A DNA stretch of 64,000 nt. It comes from Fumia sp045645505. GTDB lineage: Bacteria > Bacillota > Clostridia > Oscillospirales > Ruminococcaceae. How positions within the stretch are numbered: position 1 is the first letter of the stretch; each line of letters starts with the position of its first letter. A program made the translations under genes and the position numbers. Location: contig JAZRIW010000004.1 in the NCBI GenBank assembly GCA_045645505.1, positions 1 through 64,000 on the forward strand, read 5' to 3'. Shown here one piece after another: positions 31,644-39,599 of this stretch. The notes below the pieces were generated by a model. The model was given only the letters and a program-made list of their open reading frames with translations, was not told the origin of the DNA and did no database searches.

Positions 31644-31985
31644 TCAAATATTTTTTTCATAAAAACACCCCCTGATAAACCAATAAAGCAATAAAATCAA
31701 GGAAACCGCCAAAGCAAAAACAATCGCGACAGAATCTTTAAAAATATACATTTTATTTGTTGAAATTATAATAATAATCGGAGTAATAACCGCTGAAACA
31801 GGATTTTTAGTCATCATAATAAACCCGTAAATTATTGATATAATCACAGTAAATGAAGAAAATAATAAAAATATAAGGATAAATTCAGCATCTTTAAAAG
31901 TAAGAATTAAATCTACTGTAAAAGCATACCAAATCGCAATATAAGTCCCGAAATTATTAACAAAAAAGTATTTGGCTCTCTCCAT
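31644..31985 (-). CDS. Small polytopic membrane protein (cargo)
   Basis: A 113-residue protein with three or four hydrophobic segments (YIAIWYAFTVDLIL, FILIFLLFSSFTVIISIIYGF, VITPIIIIIS, AIVFALAVSLILLLYWFI). ATG 31985 follows CAGGAGTGG. The frame open to 32042 has no start signal. No family is recognised. Confidence 0.7.
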   Translation of the reverse strand: MERAKYFFVNNFGTYIAIWYAFTVDLILTFKDAEFILIFLLFSSFTVIISIIYGFIMMTKNPVSAVITPIIIIISTNKMYIFKDSVAIVFALAVSLILLLYWFIRGCFYEKNI

Positions 31986-32013
31986 ACAAACCACTCCTGT
32001 CAAGCCACATAAC

Positions 32014-32550
32014 CTACTCGCTCTTGATGTAATACCGGTCATCGCAAATCTTTTTTTTATCCTTTATATCAATTGCATCGCGGATATCACCGTAAAAAAT
32101 CGCCTCATAATCCCCCAAAGGCGACTTAAAAACTATAAATCTGTACTCATCTTTATATCTGATAACATAATTTTCCTTACTTACATTTTTAAACTTTTGA
32201 GATGTGTCATCGCTAAAGACAAATCGTTCACCTTTTTCTGAAAGCTCAATTTCCCCGCTTTCCACACACTCAATAAACTCCTCTCTCAAATCCTTATAAA
32301 AATAGTAATTAGCCCCTATGTATAAAGGTTTAAGCGGAAAACAAAGAAAGCTTACAAGTGTTAAAACAGCAATTAAAGGCTTTATAAAATCAAAGCTTTT
32401 AACTCCCCTTATGACAACAAAAACTATCAAACCAAAAAGCAAAAACGCTATAAAAGTAACCGAAGAAATATATAACCAATTAGGCAAAAAATGAAAGCAT
32501 AACACTCTTAAAAGATTAGCTGAAACAAAAATCAAAATCAGTTTTTTCAT
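32014..32550 (-). CDS. Membrane protein with outside domain, paralogue of the next gene (cargo)
   Basis: A 178-residue protein. Three or four hydrophobic segments in the first 80 residues (LILIFVSANLLRVLCFHF, VTFIAFLLFGLIVFVVI, PLIAVLTLVSFLCFPL) are followed by a soluble domain with FVFSDDTSQKFKNVSKENYV and YRFIVFKSPLGDYEAIFYGDI. The layout and the hydrophobic-to-soluble junction (SFLCFPLKPLYIG) match those of the neighbour at 32547 (SFLFYPLGFIGKK), so the two are tandem paralogues. The genes overlap by 4 bases. The function is unknown. Confidence 0.7.
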   Translation of the reverse strand: MKKLILIFVSANLLRVLCFHFLPNWLYISSVTFIAFLLFGLIVFVVIRGVKSFDFIKPLIAVLTLVSFLCFPLKPLYIGANYYFYKDLREEFIECVESGEIELSEKGERFVFSDDTSQKFKNVSKENYVIRYKDEYRFIVFKSPLGDYEAIFYGDIRDAIDIKDKKKICDDRYYIKSE

Positions 32551-33191
32551 TGTTCACCCTCATTCCAATTAGAAAAATAATAGATATTTTCCTCAAGTTT
32601 TACAAAGGTTTTAAATGAATAATCAAAAGGATTATTTATGTAAATAACTCCTATCTTCCCACTTATATTTCCGCCGAAAACAAAACTTATATTCCCGTAA
32701 TCGTCCTTTAAAATCATCATGATTTCCTTATATAAGTGGCTTTTCGGAGCTTTTAAAGTCTTTTTGCTGTCACGCAAAACAAATTCCCCGTCAATGTAAT
32801 CTGCCCTTTCAAAGTCCTCGTCTTTTAAAAAATCGTTTATCTTTTTATATTCATCACAGTACTTTGAATAACTTTTATAATCTTTTTGAACATCTTTTTT
32901 ACCAATAAAACCAAGCGGATAAAAAAGAAAGCTTATAAATGTAATAAACACTAACAAAGTGGCAAATAGTTTGTCTGTTTTAAACTTATGAATGGTAAGA
33001 GTCAAACTGACAATAAACCCTGCAAACGAAGCAACTAAAAGGATTAAAAGAAAAATAACACTTAAACCAATTCCCGCATATATCTTATAACAAAAAGTAA
33101 GCCCAAGCCTTAAAAGACTTGCAAAAAAGACGATATAAAGAGTAACAGCAAAATAGCGATTTTCTCTTAAAAACCTCATAACCTTTTCCAT
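32547..33191 (-). CDS. Membrane protein with outside domain, paralogue of the previous gene (cargo)
   Basis: A 214-residue protein with membrane segments YFAVTLYIVFFASLLRLGL, LSVIFLLILLVASFAGFIV and LFATLLVFITFISFLFYPL. An outside domain follows with RADYIDGEFVLRDSKKTLK, IMMILKDDYGNISFVFGGNI and GVIYINNPF. ATG 33191 follows GAGGTGTAAT. No known family. The soluble part may bind a ligand at the cell surface, but that is a guess from topology. Confidence 0.7.
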   Translation of the reverse strand: MEKVMRFLRENRYFAVTLYIVFFASLLRLGLTFCYKIYAGIGLSVIFLLILLVASFAGFIVSLTLTIHKFKTDKLFATLLVFITFISFLFYPLGFIGKKDVQKDYKSYSKYCDEYKKINDFLKDEDFERADYIDGEFVLRDSKKTLKAPKSHLYKEIMMILKDDYGNISFVFGGNISGKIGVIYINNPFDYSFKTFVKLEENIYYFSNWNEGEQ

Positions 33192-33206
33192 ATTACACCT
33201 CAAAAA

Positions 33207-34814
33207 TTACAAGTTCTTTGATATAAGTAACATTAATATTATTAAAGCAGGAATAATATTTGCTTCAATATAATATCCAGACATATTTTTTGAATTTTCA
33301 AAATATTTTCTAACACCATTCCATCGTGCTTTTTGATCCCACTTTTCATCAAATCTAATATCTGCTTTTAAATATTTTTCATAAAAAGAATCAGTATTCT
33401 CCTCATCTAAAACTGAGTTTATAAATGAATTTGTTGAAGTTATAATTTTTCCACCTTGTGCAAATAATCCAGATACATATCCAGGATATCCTTTCATTCT
33501 TAAATAATAAGCCCACATATAGTTTCCCATTTCATTTCTATTATAGACAAGATTATCAATTAAATATAATGTATCTTGAGCAATTATTTCATCAAATGTT
33601 TTAAAATCTAAATCACCATTGATAGATTCATTATAAATATAATCTAACGTAAGTGTATCTTTAACATTAATTTTATTAATCAAATAATTAAAAGTTTTAT
33701 TAAAAAAATCTTTCTCTAAATGACTCCAATGATGCAATGTCGCAGTTTCGTAACTTAAGGCTGGATATATTTGATTATAGTGCTCAATAAAAAACTTATT
33801 TTTATTATCCAATAAAGTACTTTCTCGTTCATTTTTTGTATAAAAATCAACTTGAGAAACAAAGATATAATCTCTTATTATACCATTATTTGAAGTTTCT
33901 TGTATAGTTTTAGGCGAAGTATTATCAGCTGTTTTTTTAGATAAAATTAAATAAAGATCATTTTGAAATAATTTATTTAAATTATTTATACCTAAAATAA
34001 GCTTTTCCCTATAATCAAAAAATATTGGAATAGAATTAGCAATTAAATCTTCTTTTATATACTTAGAAATATTAATAATATCATCTTTTATTTTTTTATA
34101 ATAACTACCACAAGTACTCATATAAAATTTTGCTCTTCCAAAAATTTCACTTTCAAGTTTATCAATATAGCTATCAGACAAAATTACACTTTGACATCGT
34201 CCAACAAGAGTATTTTTCTCTTTATCATATCTAAGGTAATGCCACAAATCTTCTAAAAAATCTTTTCCTTTGTCTTCTAAAACTTCTGAAAAAAACAACA
34301 TTTTAGTTAAATCTGCATTAACAGTATAATCTACACCATAATCTACCGCTTTTTTAATTAAATCATAACCTACTGAATATGAAATCCGTGCGGAACCACC
34401 ATTTTTTACACGCTTTGCCGCTTCCTCAATTTTTGATAAATTCACGCGAGATTTCAATTTAGTATTATAATCATCAAGAGATAAAAGTCTTAAAGAATAA
34501 AAAATTTCGCTCTTTTTACCTCTATCAACAAGTTTTAAAACATCATCTAATTTCTTTAAAAATTCACTCATGCGTTCACGTTCAGATTTTGAAAAGAAAA
34601 TTAGATAGCTTGCATATTTTGATAAATCATTGTAAATGGTTACAACAGTATTTATTATATTATCACAAAGTTTTTCTACCATTAATTTATAATCAGTAGA
34701 ACAAGAAGAATATAAAAATTCTTTCATTAAATCTCCAATTATTGTTTTTTCATTAAGATCCTTGAAATATTCTTCAGAACCAATTTTATAACCATTCTTA
34801 CCAACTAAACTCAT
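33207..34814 (-). CDS. Unknown 536-residue protein with C-terminal membrane anchor (cargo)
   Basis: I do not recognise this protein. It is mostly helical and charged and ends in one hydrophobic segment (NIIPALIILMLLISKNL), so it would be tail-anchored with the bulk in the cytoplasm. Notable motifs: YETATLHHWSHLEKDFFNK and GYPGYVSGLFAQGGKI. The start is uncertain. ATG 34814 has GGTGG 4 bases before it. A second ATG lies one codon earlier, and the frame opens at a TTG overlapping the terL stop. The gene is clearly more AT-rich than terL and portal, with runs of A and T and many ATA, AAT and TTA codons, which points to recent acquisition. It lies where phages of this group normally have no gene. 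Confidence 0.7.
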   Translation of the reverse strand: MSLVGKNGYKIGSEEYFKDLNEKTIIGDLMKEFLYSSCSTDYKLMVEKLCDNIINTVVTIYNDLSKYASYLIFFSKSERERMSEFLKKLDDVLKLVDRGKKSEIFYSLRLLSLDDYNTKLKSRVNLSKIEEAAKRVKNGGSARISYSVGYDLIKKAVDYGVDYTVNADLTKMLFFSEVLEDKGKDFLEDLWHYLRYDKEKNTLVGRCQSVILSDSYIDKLESEIFGRAKFYMSTCGSYYKKIKDDIINISKYIKEDLIANSIPIFFDYREKLILGINNLNKLFQNDLYLILSKKTADNTSPKTIQETSNNGIIRDYIFVSQVDFYTKNERESTLLDNKNKFFIEHYNQIYPALSYETATLHHWSHLEKDFFNKTFNYLINKINVKDTLTLDYIYNESINGDLDFKTFDEIIAQDTLYLIDNLVYNRNEMGNYMWAYYLRMKGYPGYVSGLFAQGGKIITSTNSFINSVLDEENTDSFYEKYLKADIRFDEKWDQKARWNGVRKYFENSKNMSGYYIEANIIPALIILMLLISKNL

Positions 34815-34837
34815 CATACCACCTTTTTTTAAAAAAA

Positions 34838-36088
34838 TCAATCAAAGCTCACACCCGACCTTTTCATCTCCCTCTCACAGGCATACCTCACAGCGTCAAT
34901 CGAATGATTGTTAAAATCAGGAAATCCCGACTTAAACCCGCCATTTGCATCACGGGAAAGTTCATAGCCCTTAAACTCCCTTGCCACATTCGGGCATCGC
35001 TTATAGTCAATCACAATTTCGTTTAAGTTCTGAAGCCAGCTGATTCCGTGCTCAACACTCCCCGGCCCCTTTTTAGCAGGAGTAATCCTCACATTTCTCT
35101 CTTTTAATTCATCGTTGGAACGAGGCTCGGCACTGTCCGCCACCACCGCCTCAAAAAGAGTGTTTTCTCTGTTTATAACTAAAGCTATTTCGTCGTAACG
35201 TGCCCTATATTTATAATATTCATAGAAAATAATAATTCTTTTTTTCGCCTTTTCATACTGCAAAGCAACATAACAAAGCGGATCAGGCCCGTACCCCCAG
35301 TCAAGTCCCCTGTGAATTTTATCAAAGGAATTTATCTCATTGTCTGAAACTTCCCTTAATACAATATTCGAAAAGACCTCACCGCCCGTACCCGTAACCT
35401 CACCTAAATACTCATGCTTATAAAACTCAGGACGCAGTTTTTTAAGAGCATTCGCCTCTGTCACAAACTGTTCACCGAGCCACTGAAGAGGTACCATTCT
35501 GAAATCCGAGTGGTGAACAATGGTATCAGGCCTTAACTTTTGATTTAAAACCTCGGAATTAACCCAATGCCCCGAACTTTTCGGCGGATTATAGCTATAA
35601 AAAACATCAAATTTTTCTCCGCCACGCAAAAGCGACTGATTTATCGTCCTCAATTCCTCCATGCCGAAAAACTCGTCAACCTCTTCAAACCAGACGTATC
35701 TTACATAACCGTTTGAAAGCTTTACAGACTTGATTTTCTGAGGATTATCCCCACCCCTGAAAAGAATTTTCTGGCCGGTGGGTTTAAAAATCAAAAGCGG
35801 AGGAGTTTTTTTAATTTCCCATAAATCGATAACCCCAAGCTTTTGAATCGCCCACAAAAGCTGTTCAAAGACACTGTCTTTTATGGTAGCACCGACTTTT
35901 CTTAAAACCACAGCGTTACTCATAGGATTTTTCATAATCCCCAATATGATTTCAAGGCTTATAAAAGAAGATTTTGAACTTCCCCTGCCACCTTTAAGCC
36001 AGTAATGGCTGTACTTTTCTGATAAAACCTTGTGATGAAGCTCCAAAAAAGCAGGAGCAATCATTGTATGCAGTTTATCGTTTTGCAT
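34838..36088 (-). CDS. terL: Terminase large subunit
   Basis: A 416-residue DNA-packaging motor and nuclease of the PBSX/SPP1 type. The ATPase has Walker A GGRGSSKSS (residues 33-41) and Walker B YVWFEEVDEF. The nuclease domain shows RGLDWGYGPDP, VVADSAEPRSNDEL and FNNHSIDAVRYA, with the acidic metal ligands. The start overlaps nothing and follows AGGAGGAGAC. Downstream the cargo block begins at once. Confidence 0.95.
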   Translation of the reverse strand: MQNDKLHTMIAPAFLELHHKVLSEKYSHYWLKGGRGSSKSSFISLEIILGIMKNPMSNAVVLRKVGATIKDSVFEQLLWAIQKLGVIDLWEIKKTPPLLIFKPTGQKILFRGGDNPQKIKSVKLSNGYVRYVWFEEVDEFFGMEELRTINQSLLRGGEKFDVFYSYNPPKSSGHWVNSEVLNQKLRPDTIVHHSDFRMVPLQWLGEQFVTEANALKKLRPEFYKHEYLGEVTGTGGEVFSNIVLREVSDNEINSFDKIHRGLDWGYGPDPLCYVALQYEKAKKRIIIFYEYYKYRARYDEIALVINRENTLFEAVVADSAEPRSNDELKERNVRITPAKKGPGSVEHGISWLQNLNEIVIDYKRCPNVAREFKGYELSRDANGGFKSGFPDFNNHSIDAVRYACEREMKRSGVSFD

Positions 36089-36097
36089 GTCTCCTCC

Positions 36098-36556
36098 TTA
36101 GTTTTCCACTTCCCCCGCAAGAGTTCCGTAAATGCTTTTGAGTTCATCTTTAGTAACATTAGGTACATCGTCAATAATGTTGATAACAGTGTTAGCCCCC
36201 TCGCCTGCCGACTTTTCCTTACGTCCGCAAATCTCAAAATAAAGCTTCATCGCCTGTAAATCACCATTCTGACACATTTCCTTAAGCTTTTTAAAAATAG
36301 AAGCCCCCGAAAGCTTTATTTCCCTTTCAATCAACGCGTCTAAGTATTCATTAAACTCCTCGTCTTTAAGATAACGATAAACCATATCCTTGCTTATTTT
36401 GGCATTTTCGGCAATCTCCTTTACAGAAATCTCATCACCGTATCTCAAAAGTGCCTCAGCGACCTTTTTAAAGCTTAAATTTATTTCCCGGTTATCTAAA
36501 ACCTCACAAACCATAACCCCGTTTTTAGGTGGTCTGCCTCTTTTTTTATTTTCCAC
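36098..36556 (-). CDS. terS: Terminase small subunit
   Basis: A 152-residue DNA-recognition subunit with an AT-hook-like start (KKRGRPPKNG), a helix-turn-helix (ISVKEIAENAKISKDMVYRYLKD) and an oligomerisation/helical tail. It lies 9 bases before terL and is probably the first gene of the late operon. Confidence 0.88.
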   Translation of the reverse strand: MENKKRGRPPKNGVMVCEVLDNREINLSFKKVAEALLRYGDEISVKEIAENAKISKDMVYRYLKDEEFNEYLDALIEREIKLSGASIFKKLKEMCQNGDLQAMKLYFEICGRKEKSAGEGANTVINIIDDVPNVTKDELKSIYGTLAGEVEN

Positions 36557-36718
36557 GATTAAATCCTTTCCAAAAAATTTACGGAGCAGGAATCCTGCCC
36601 CGTATTACAAATAGAATTTTAAAAAGAGCTTAAAGTGAAAGTAATTTCTTAACTTAAAAGCCGCAAAAACACTTGCCTTTAAAGGCATTCGGCAGTAATC
36701 ACAACTTTCACTGATACC

Positions 36719-36754
36719 ATTATAGCACATATAAACGTAACAAAAGTAACAAAC
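36719..36754 (-). promoter_or_regulatory. Late promoter with a repeated activator-like site
   Basis: On the minus strand an extended -10 (TGCTATAAT, with TATAAT at 36719-36724) lacks a good -35. In its place lies a tandem repeat of TTTGTTAC/TTTTGTTACG (36736-36755). An activator-dependent late promoter reading into terS fits. The regulator would be the gene just upstream. Confidence 0.55.
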
Positions 36755-36766
36755 TGAAAATTTTTT

Positions 36767-37147
36767 TTAATTTTTTTTAAAAAACCTGTTATGTGCCATT
36801 TTAACGCTTTCGGGGGACATATCAAGTTTATGCCCCGTCTGTATCCAGCTAAGCCCGTCAATGTATCTAAACTTTAAAATCTGCCTCATTTTTGAATCAT
36901 CGATTTTAAAAATAAAATCTAAAATCTCATTTTCTTCCGTAAGACATTTTTCCTGAAGGTTTAAAAATAAACTGATTTGCTTTTCCAAAAGCTCATTTGT
37001 CTTAGCCACCGAATCAGAAACATTACCCTTTCTTTTGCCCCCGTAAAAGCAAGGGCTCTTAAGAGTATTTCTTAATTCAGTAATCTTAATTTTAATCTCT
37101 TTTAACTCTCTTTTTAAATATTTTAACTGCTTTAATTTTTCAACTGT
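36767..37147 (-). CDS. Phage late transcription regulator (sigma-like, DUF1492/ArpU type)
   Basis: A protein of about 126 residues with a coiled-coil N-terminal half (VEKLKQLKYLKRELKEIKIKI) and a C-terminal region-4-like helix-turn-helix (MRQILKFRYIDGLSWIQTGHKL...SPESVKMAHNRF). These proteins switch on phage late genes. The start is uncertain. GTG 37147, 8 bases behind AGGTG, is chosen. The frame is open to 37195, which would run across the repressor operator at 37180-37192. It ends 43 bases before the proposed late promoter. Confidence 0.75.
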   Translation of the reverse strand, partial: TVEKLKQLKYLKRELKEIKIKITELRNTLKSPCFYGGKRKGNVSDSVAKTNELLEKQISLFLNLQEKCLTEENEILDFIFKIDDSKMRQILKFRYIDGLSWIQTGHKLDMSPESVKMAHNRFFKKN

Positions 37148-37179
37148 CACTGAATTCACACCTATCAAGCCTTTCAAAA

Positions 37180-37192
37180 TTGCACTATGCAA
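37180..37192. promoter_or_regulatory. Third repressor operator TTGCA-CTA-TGCAA
   Basis: A perfect copy of the palindrome found twice in the repressor control region lies directly upstream of the late-regulator gene. It suggests that the repressor also shuts off late-gene activation. Confidence 0.65.
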
Positions 37193-37200
37193 CAACCCCT

Positions 37201-37533
37201 TTAAAAATTTTTTCTCCCTTTTTTCTTAAAAGGAGAAAAATACCTTCTCAAAATCAAAAGCTCGTTATTGTTAAGCGGACTCCTCAGTGCCTTGAACACA
37301 TTTTCCTCGCTGCGATTTAAAATCTTAGCAACCATATTAACAGGCATACCCTCATAAATCCATTTATGAACAAGGAAAATACTGGTTTTGGTATGATTTC
37401 TGTTGCGATCAGGCGGTAAATCCTCGTCATAATCAACCAAAATACATTCATCATAATCAAAATCAGAGCTATCATCTGTAAAGTGATTATACTTACACTC
37501 ATTCAAATAATCATAAAACATCTTATTCATCAT
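37201..37533 (-). CDS. Unknown phage protein with C-terminal helix-turn-helix
   Basis: A protein of about 110 residues from ATG 37533 (behind TGAGGTA). The first half is acidic (DDSSDFDYDECILVDYDEDL). The second half has a homeodomain-like helix pattern (LVHKWIYEGMPVNMVAKILNRSEENVFKAL) and a basic end. It lies between the replication gene and the late regulator. It may be a small transcription or replication accessory protein; no family recognised. Confidence 0.65.
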   Translation of the reverse strand: MMNKMFYDYLNECKYNHFTDDSSDFDYDECILVDYDEDLPPDRNRNHTKTSIFLVHKWIYEGMPVNMVAKILNRSEENVFKALRSPLNNNELLILRRYFSPFKKKGRKNF

Positions 37534-37540
37534 TACCTCA

Positions 37541-38395
37541 TCACACCTTGGGGATTTTAAGACCAATGTTTTTAAAATCCTCAATATCATACGTCTTATT
37601 TGTTTTTTTCTCTTTAAAATCAACTTTATTTTCTTTAAACTTCTGCTTTATAACAGCAGCCATATAACTGAATGGTTTATTTTTTCTCACCGCCTCCGAA
37701 AACCCATATCTTATAAGTTCCAACGGAACTCCTTTGTCAATAAAATCAATAATATTATTTTTAATATTGGGGGGATTATTTGAAAAATAATTTTCTACTG
37801 ACACTAAAAGCAAATCGATTTTAGTATCCCCTTTAATTTTATTTATTTTATTTTTATTTACTTTACTTTGTGCATTTTTCCCGCCGGAATTCTCCAAAAA
37901 CTCCTCTGAAGCCTTGCAACAAGGTGAATCGTCATCTGTAAAGCTTTTATCCTTTACAGTATCGTTTTCGACAAAATTTATAAATTTCATCGTATCCTCT
38001 TTATGAATAAGCCAGAATTTTTTATTAACCGGAATCGGAGTCTTTCTTCCTGCCGCTTCCTTGGCTTTCTGATACCTTTCCTGTATAGGACGCGATGCAA
38101 TAACTCTATAATTTTCCCAGAGTTTTTTATCAAACAAATTCTTCTTAAGGAAAAACTCAATAAAATCAGCAAACTCATTTTTTGTGATTTTAAGTTCTGA
38201 ACAGAAAAAATCGACAGTCTCTTCATCAAGTAAAAGGTAATACCCTTTTTCCTTATAAATCTCGCAGATAATATAGATATAAATCATAATTCCCATAGAG
38301 CCGAATTTTGAAAAAAGTATCTTAATTTTTCTGTCATTAAAAAAATCTACATCAAAAGGGAAATAAGAAAGCCCCTTCTTCTGCGGACGTGCCAT
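37541..38395 (-). CDS. Phage replisome organizer (DUF4373 plus DnaD-like)
   Basis: A 284-residue protein with an N-terminal DUF4373/Lin1244-like winged helix (YFPFDVDFFNDRKIKILFSKFG, GIMIYIYIICEIYKEKGYYL). A variable charged middle and a C-terminal DnaD-like region follow (DLLLVSVENYFSNNPPNIKNNI, GVPLELIRYGFSEAVRKNKP, FSYMAAVIKQKFKENKV). Such proteins bind the phage origin and load the host helicase. It is the main early gene after the Cro-like regulator. A DnaC-type loader is not seen next to it. Confidence 0.85.
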   Translation of the reverse strand: MARPQKKGLSYFPFDVDFFNDRKIKILFSKFGSMGIMIYIYIICEIYKEKGYYLLLDEETVDFFCSELKITKNEFADFIEFFLKKNLFDKKLWENYRVIASRPIQERYQKAKEAAGRKTPIPVNKKFWLIHKEDTMKFINFVENDTVKDKSFTDDDSPCCKASEEFLENSGGKNAQSKVNKNKINKIKGDTKIDLLLVSVENYFSNNPPNIKNNIIDFIDKGVPLELIRYGFSEAVRKNKPFSYMAAVIKQKFKENKVDFKEKKTNKTYDIEDFKNIGLKIPKV

Positions 38396-38579
38396 AAAAT
38401 ATAAATAACCTCCTTTTTAAATAACGCACAATCCCTTAATATTAACCTTTCTTTTCAAAAGCTCTCTTTAAAATCTTTATATAAACCTCTTTCGAGGAGA
38501 ATATACAGAGGGGGTAATCCCCCTCCAACAGCCATTTTCTATAAACAAATAAACACAAGCAATTTACCTGTGCAACGCA
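38396..38579. other. Gap between replication gene and Cro-like gene
   Basis: About 180 bases without a gene. A degenerate half-match to the repressor palindrome (GCATGATGC, near 38578-38586) overlaps the end of the Cro-like gene. Nothing else was recognised. Confidence 0.4.
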
Positions 38580-38783
38580 TCATGCAAAAAAATACTCCGA
38601 AAACTCCTCATCGCTTATCATAAGCAAATCACCAAGCGACAAGGCCTCAGCGAGATTCAGAGCAGAGATATTGTTAAGAACTCTCATAACCCTTGAAAAT
38701 GGCATAGACAAAGCCTCAGCCAGTTCCTTTTCGGAAATTTCAAGCTCTTTCATTCTTGCTCTGATTTTTGATGCGTTTAACAT
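38580..38783 (-). CDS. Cro-like small helix-turn-helix regulator
   Basis: A 67-residue protein with SKIRARMKELEISEKELAEALSMPFSRVMRVLN, an XRE-type helix-turn-helix. It is the first gene of the leftward early operon, behind AAAGGAGG and a strong promoter that carries a repressor operator. In the lambda-like logic it would be Cro, opposing the rightward repressor. Confidence 0.8.
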   Translation of the reverse strand: MLNASKIRARMKELEISEKELAEALSMPFSRVMRVLNNISALNLAEALSLGDLLMISDEEFSEYFFA

Positions 38784-38799
38784 TTTAACCTCCTTTCTT

Positions 38800-38812
38800 T
38801 TGCATTATGCAA
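38800..38812. promoter_or_regulatory. Repressor operator O1, TTGCA-TTA-TGCAA
   Basis: A perfect 5-3-5 palindrome lies between the leftward promoter and the Cro-like gene's ribosome binding site. Bound repressor would block leftward early transcription. Confidence 0.75.
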
Positions 38813-38826
38813 CTTATTGTATTTTT

Positions 38827-38855
38827 ATAATACTTCTCTTTTACCGATTTGTCAA
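38827..38855 (-). promoter_or_regulatory. Leftward early promoter
   Basis: On the minus strand TTGACA (38850-38855), a 17-base spacer and TATTAT (38827-38832). The start point near 38820 lies just before operator O1. Confidence 0.85.
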
Positions 38856-38884
38856 GACAAAAAAAGGAAAAATTATAAAATTTG

Positions 38885-38913
38885 TTGCACTCTGCAAATA
38901 ATTATGCTAAAAT
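38885..38913 (+). promoter_or_regulatory. Repressor promoter with overlapping operator O2
   Basis: TTGCAC (38885-38890), 17 bases, TAAAAT (38908-38913) precede the repressor gene. The palindrome TTGCA-CTC-TGCAA (38885-38897) covers the -35 element, so the repressor would limit its own synthesis. Confidence 0.78.
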
Positions 38914-38951
38914 AAAGTGGTACACTAAAATCCAAGGAGGATTTAATAAAA

Positions 38952-39581
38952 ATGGCAGATGTTTTAAAGCTTGGAAACCGCATACTGAAAAGGCGCAAAA
39001 AGTTAGGTCTCACCCTGCAGGAAGTCGCAGACTTGGTGGGAGTCACAAAATCGACCATTCAGCGATACGAGACAGGTAAAATAGAAACCCCGAAACTCCC
39101 CGTAATACAAGCGATTGCAAAAGCACTTAACGCAAACCCCTCATGGCTTATAGGCAAAAGCGAACGGGAAGAAGCAATCTCCTCTTTTTTAACCTCTGCC
39201 GAAGCCTGCGAAGTTCCGCTTTTGGAGTTATCCCCTGACGGAATTTTCGAATATGACAAAAAATGTATGAAATTTGCTGACAACACCAAGGATAATACAG
39301 ATTTTTGCATAAAGATGTCAGGCGACAGTATGACAGGTGCACGGATATATAGTGGCGACATAGTATTTATCAAACGTCAAAACGATGTAAATGACGGAGA
39401 AATCGCAGCAGTTATGGTAAATAACGAAATCACTTTAAAAAGAGTGATAAAACTTAATGACAAAATAATGTTAAGGTCTGAAAACCCTGCATACCCACCC
39501 GTAATTTTAGAGGGTGATATGATAAACACCTTTAAAATCTTAGGAAAAGCAATCTCTTTTCAGAGTAAATTAATTTTCTGA
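38952..39581 (+). CDS. CI-like phage repressor (HTH plus S24 peptidase)
   Basis: A 209-residue repressor. The XRE helix-turn-helix (LGLTLQEVADLVGVTKSTIQRYE, residues about 18-40) is followed by a linker and an S24/LexA-type domain with catalytic Ser in KMSGDSMTGARIYSGDIVFI and Lys in NNEITLKRVI. Self-cleavage on DNA damage would induce the prophage. A clear Ala-Gly cleavage pair is not seen; the linker has TSAEACEVP instead. It starts 11 bases after AAGGAGG and is followed at once by the binding-protein gene. Confidence 0.92.
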   Translation: MADVLKLGNRILKRRKKLGLTLQEVADLVGVTKSTIQRYETGKIETPKLPVIQAIAKALNANPSWLIGKSEREEAISSFLTSAEACEVPLLELSPDGIFEYDKKCMKFADNTKDNTDFCIKMSGDSMTGARIYSGDIVFIKRQNDVNDGEIAAVMVNNEITLKRVIKLNDKIMLRSENPAYPPVILEGDMINTFKILGKAISFQSKLIF

Positions 39582-39599
39582 ATGAAAGGCAGAATAACG

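Noticed and set aside
34841..36088. A frameshift fusion of terL to the following unknown protein
   Set aside because: TerL ends normally after its nuclease domain (SGVSFD, TGA). The next frame has its own ATGs and a different base composition, and no slippery site at the junction has a matching downstream product.
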